From positions 310,001 to 374,000 of the forward strand of contig NZ_CM001440.1 of NCBI RefSeq assembly GCF_000244975.1: a stretch of 64,000 nt of DNA, written 5' to 3'. Shown here piece by piece: positions 62,608 to 64,000 of this stretch (position 1 is the first letter of the stretch; every line of letters starts with the position of its first letter). The notes beneath the pieces were generated by a model, which was given only the letters and a program-made list of their open reading frames with translations, did not search any database and was not told the origin of the DNA. Source of the stretch: Saccharomonospora cyanea NA-134. GTDB taxonomy: Bacteria; Actinomycetota; Actinomycetes; Mycobacteriales; Pseudonocardiaceae. The translations under genes and the position numbers were made by a program.

Positions 62608-63882
62608 ATGACTCACGACGCCGAGGTCATCGTCGTCGGTGCGGGCCCGGCGGGCTCCACCGCGGCCACCTATCTCGCCCGTGCGGGTGTCGACGTGCTC
62701 CTGCTGGAGAAGACGAGCTTCCCCCGCGAGAAGGTGTGCGGTGACGGCCTGACGCCGCGCGGCGTCAAACAGCTCATCGACCTCGGCATCGACACCAGCC
62801 GCGAGGCGGGTTGGGTGCACAGCAGGGGACTGCGCATCCTCACCGGCGAGTTGACTCTGGAGCTCGACTGGCCCGACCTGACCGCCTACCCGCCCTACGG
62901 GGTGACCCGCACCCGCCACGACTTCGACGACCTGCTGGCGAAGACCGCCGTCAAGTCGGGTGCCCGGCTGTTGGAGCGCACCACGGTGACCGGCGCGATC
63001 ACCGACGAACGCACGGGCCGGGTCGTCGGGGTGCAGGCCAAGCAGGGACCCGAGCGCGAGCCGGTCTCCTACCGTGCTCCGCTGGTGCTGGCGTGCGACG
63101 GGGTGTCCGCGCGGTTGGCGCTTTCGGTGGGCATCCGGAAGAACGACAGCCGTCCGATGGGGGTCGCCGTGCGCCGCTACTACCGCAGCCCCCGCCACGA
63201 CGACGCCTACATCGAGGGCCACCTGGAGCTGTGGGACCGCAGTGATCCGCGCGACCCGCAGTTGCTGCCCGGCTACGGGTGGGCGTTCCCGCTCGGCGAC
63301 GGCACGGTGAACGTCGGGCTGGGGATGCTGTCGACCTCGAAGTCGTTCCGCAACATCGACTACCGCGCGTTGCTGCGTTCGTGGCTCGATTCGACGCCGG
63401 ACGAGTGGGGTTACCGCGAGGAGAACGCGGTGGGGCGCATCGGTGGCGCCGGTATCCCGATGGGTTTCAACCGCACACCGCACTACCGCGACGGGCTCCT
63501 GCTGCTCGGTGACGCGGGCGGCATGGTGAGCCCCTTCAACGGTGAGGGCATCGGGGCCGCGATGGAGTCGGCCAAGGTGGCGGCCGAGCACGTGGTGCAG
63601 GCGCTCGCCCGTCCGGAGGGGCCGTCGCGGGAGCGCGCGTTGCAGGGCTATCCGCGCGCGGTCGCGGAGCTGATGGGCGGGTACTACCGGCTCGGCAACC
63701 TGTTCGCCAAGGCCATCGGCAACCCGAAGGTCATGCGTGCGGCCACGAAGTACGGGCTGCGCGTCAGCCCGTTGATCCCGCTGGTGTTCAAGGGCCTTTC
63801 CGGCTGCTACGACCCGAAGGGCGGCGACGTCGTCGACCGTCTCGTGGCCACGTTGTCACGGCTGGCGCCCGCGCCGCGCTGA
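62608..63882 (+). CDS. menJ: Geranylgeranyl reductase family flavoprotein, probable menaquinone reductase
   Basis: The 424-residue FAD protein has the dinucleotide motif VVGAGPAGSTAATYLARAG at the N terminus, PREKVCGDGLTPRGV, and the late LLLGDAGGMVSPFNGEGIGAAMESAK. The homologue Rv0561c (MenJ) saturates one isoprene unit of menaquinone in mycobacteria, and position next to menG agrees. Reduction of other polyprenyl lipids is the alternative. Confidence 0.87.
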   Translation: MTHDAEVIVVGAGPAGSTAATYLARAGVDVLLLEKTSFPREKVCGDGLTPRGVKQLIDLGIDTSREAGWVHSRGLRILTGELTLELDWPDLTAYPPYGVTRTRHDFDDLLAKTAVKSGARLLERTTVTGAITDERTGRVVGVQAKQGPEREPVSYRAPLVLACDGVSARLALSVGIRKNDSRPMGVAVRRYYRSPRHDDAYIEGHLELWDRSDPRDPQLLPGYGWAFPLGDGTVNVGLGMLSTSKSFRNIDYRALLRSWLDSTPDEWGYREENAVGRIGGAGIPMGFNRTPHYRDGLLLLGDAGGMVSPFNGEGIGAAMESAKVAAEHVVQALARPEGPSRERALQGYPRAVAELMGGYYRLGNLFAKAIGNPKVMRAATKYGLRVSPLIPLVFKGLSGCYDPKGGDVVDRLVATLSRLAPAPR

Positions 63883-63911
63883 CCGGCCGCCCAGTCAGTG
63901 GGAAACATCAC

Positions 63912-63925
63912 AGTACGCGCGTACT
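63912..63925. promoter_or_regulatory. Perfect 14-bp palindrome AGTACGCGCGTACT
   Basis: It stands in the last gene-free stretch (63883-64000), which is AT-richer than the rest and looks like a promoter region for a gene beyond the window. In related actinobacteria the nuo operon often follows; that is inference. Confidence 0.4.
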
Positions 63926-64000
63926 TCTATGTGTTCCGGGACACGTTCCCGAGTGTTTTACGCAGGTCGCACAGGGTGCCCCCTCGGGGGCCGGAAAAGT

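Noticed and set aside
61516-63591. 691-codon open frame on the minus strand
   Set aside because: It lies opposite menG and menJ and carries only repetitive Val/Gly/His/Arg sequence without motifs.

Overview
The window is 64 kb of high-GC, densely packed actinobacterial chromosome. The signs are MshA (mycothiol), Rex upstream of hemACD, BldC, a BldN-like sigma factor with its DUF5667 partner, menaquinone genes, GTG starts and many 4-bp stop/start overlaps. Gene order follows what I remember of Mycobacterium tuberculosis from about Rv0474 to Rv0561c (hbhA, murB, mshA, gpm1, senX3-regX3, ppx, proC, a serB1-type HAD gene, hemACDB, hemL, ccdA/resB/ccsB, menA/E/B/D/G, menJ). Accessory genes and developmental regulators point to a Pseudonocardiaceae-type organism, perhaps Saccharomonospora. 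Family level is likely; genus is a guess.

Layout. 1-5.3 kb: end of an FtsX-type permease, two zinc-ribbon proteins, an XRE regulator next to an HbhA-like protein, and small conserved genes. 5.3-12.8 kb: an accessory iron block with a formyltransferase, an N-hydroxylase, MbtH and a FecCD-type importer. It has IdeR/DtxR-like boxes but no NRPS and no substrate-binding protein. A TetR/hydrolase pair with its own double operator sits inside it. 12.7-19.6 kb: purU, murB and mshA. 19.6-20.1 kb: the only long gene-free gap, which appears to hold a 6C-type small RNA on the minus strand. 20.1-31.9 kb: gpmA, senX3-regX3, ppx, proline metabolism, a tiny ribosomal protein and an acyltransferase. 32-34.9 kb (minus): HAD phosphatase, anti-sigma-like protein and BldN-like sigma factor. 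35-46.2 kb: acyl-CoA ligase, rex-hemA-hemC-hemD under a Rex operator, hemB, hemL. 46.2-50.3 kb: cytochrome c maturation system II. 50.4-53.7 kb: MinD-like ATPase, BldC and a cysteine-synthase-like enzyme. 53.7-63.9 kb: menaquinone genes with an M1 peptidase and a degenerate IMPase-like protein in between.

How it fits together. Most of the window is housekeeping: heme supply, cytochrome c assembly and menaquinone synthesis all feed the respiratory chain, and Rex ties heme synthesis to NADH/NAD+. The iron block is inferred to make hydroxamate precursors for a siderophore assembled elsewhere and to import the iron complex.

Two sequence-level signals stand out. First, an intergenic repeat family built on the 8-mer GCGGACAC at about 21-bp periodicity occurs at four places, and at one of them it is a symmetrical 3+3 array. 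Second, many genes have a TANNNT -10 hexamer 6-8 nt before the start codon, the layout of leaderless transcription, and this was used to correct several starts. No tRNA, rRNA, insertion sequence, prophage or CRISPR array was seen.
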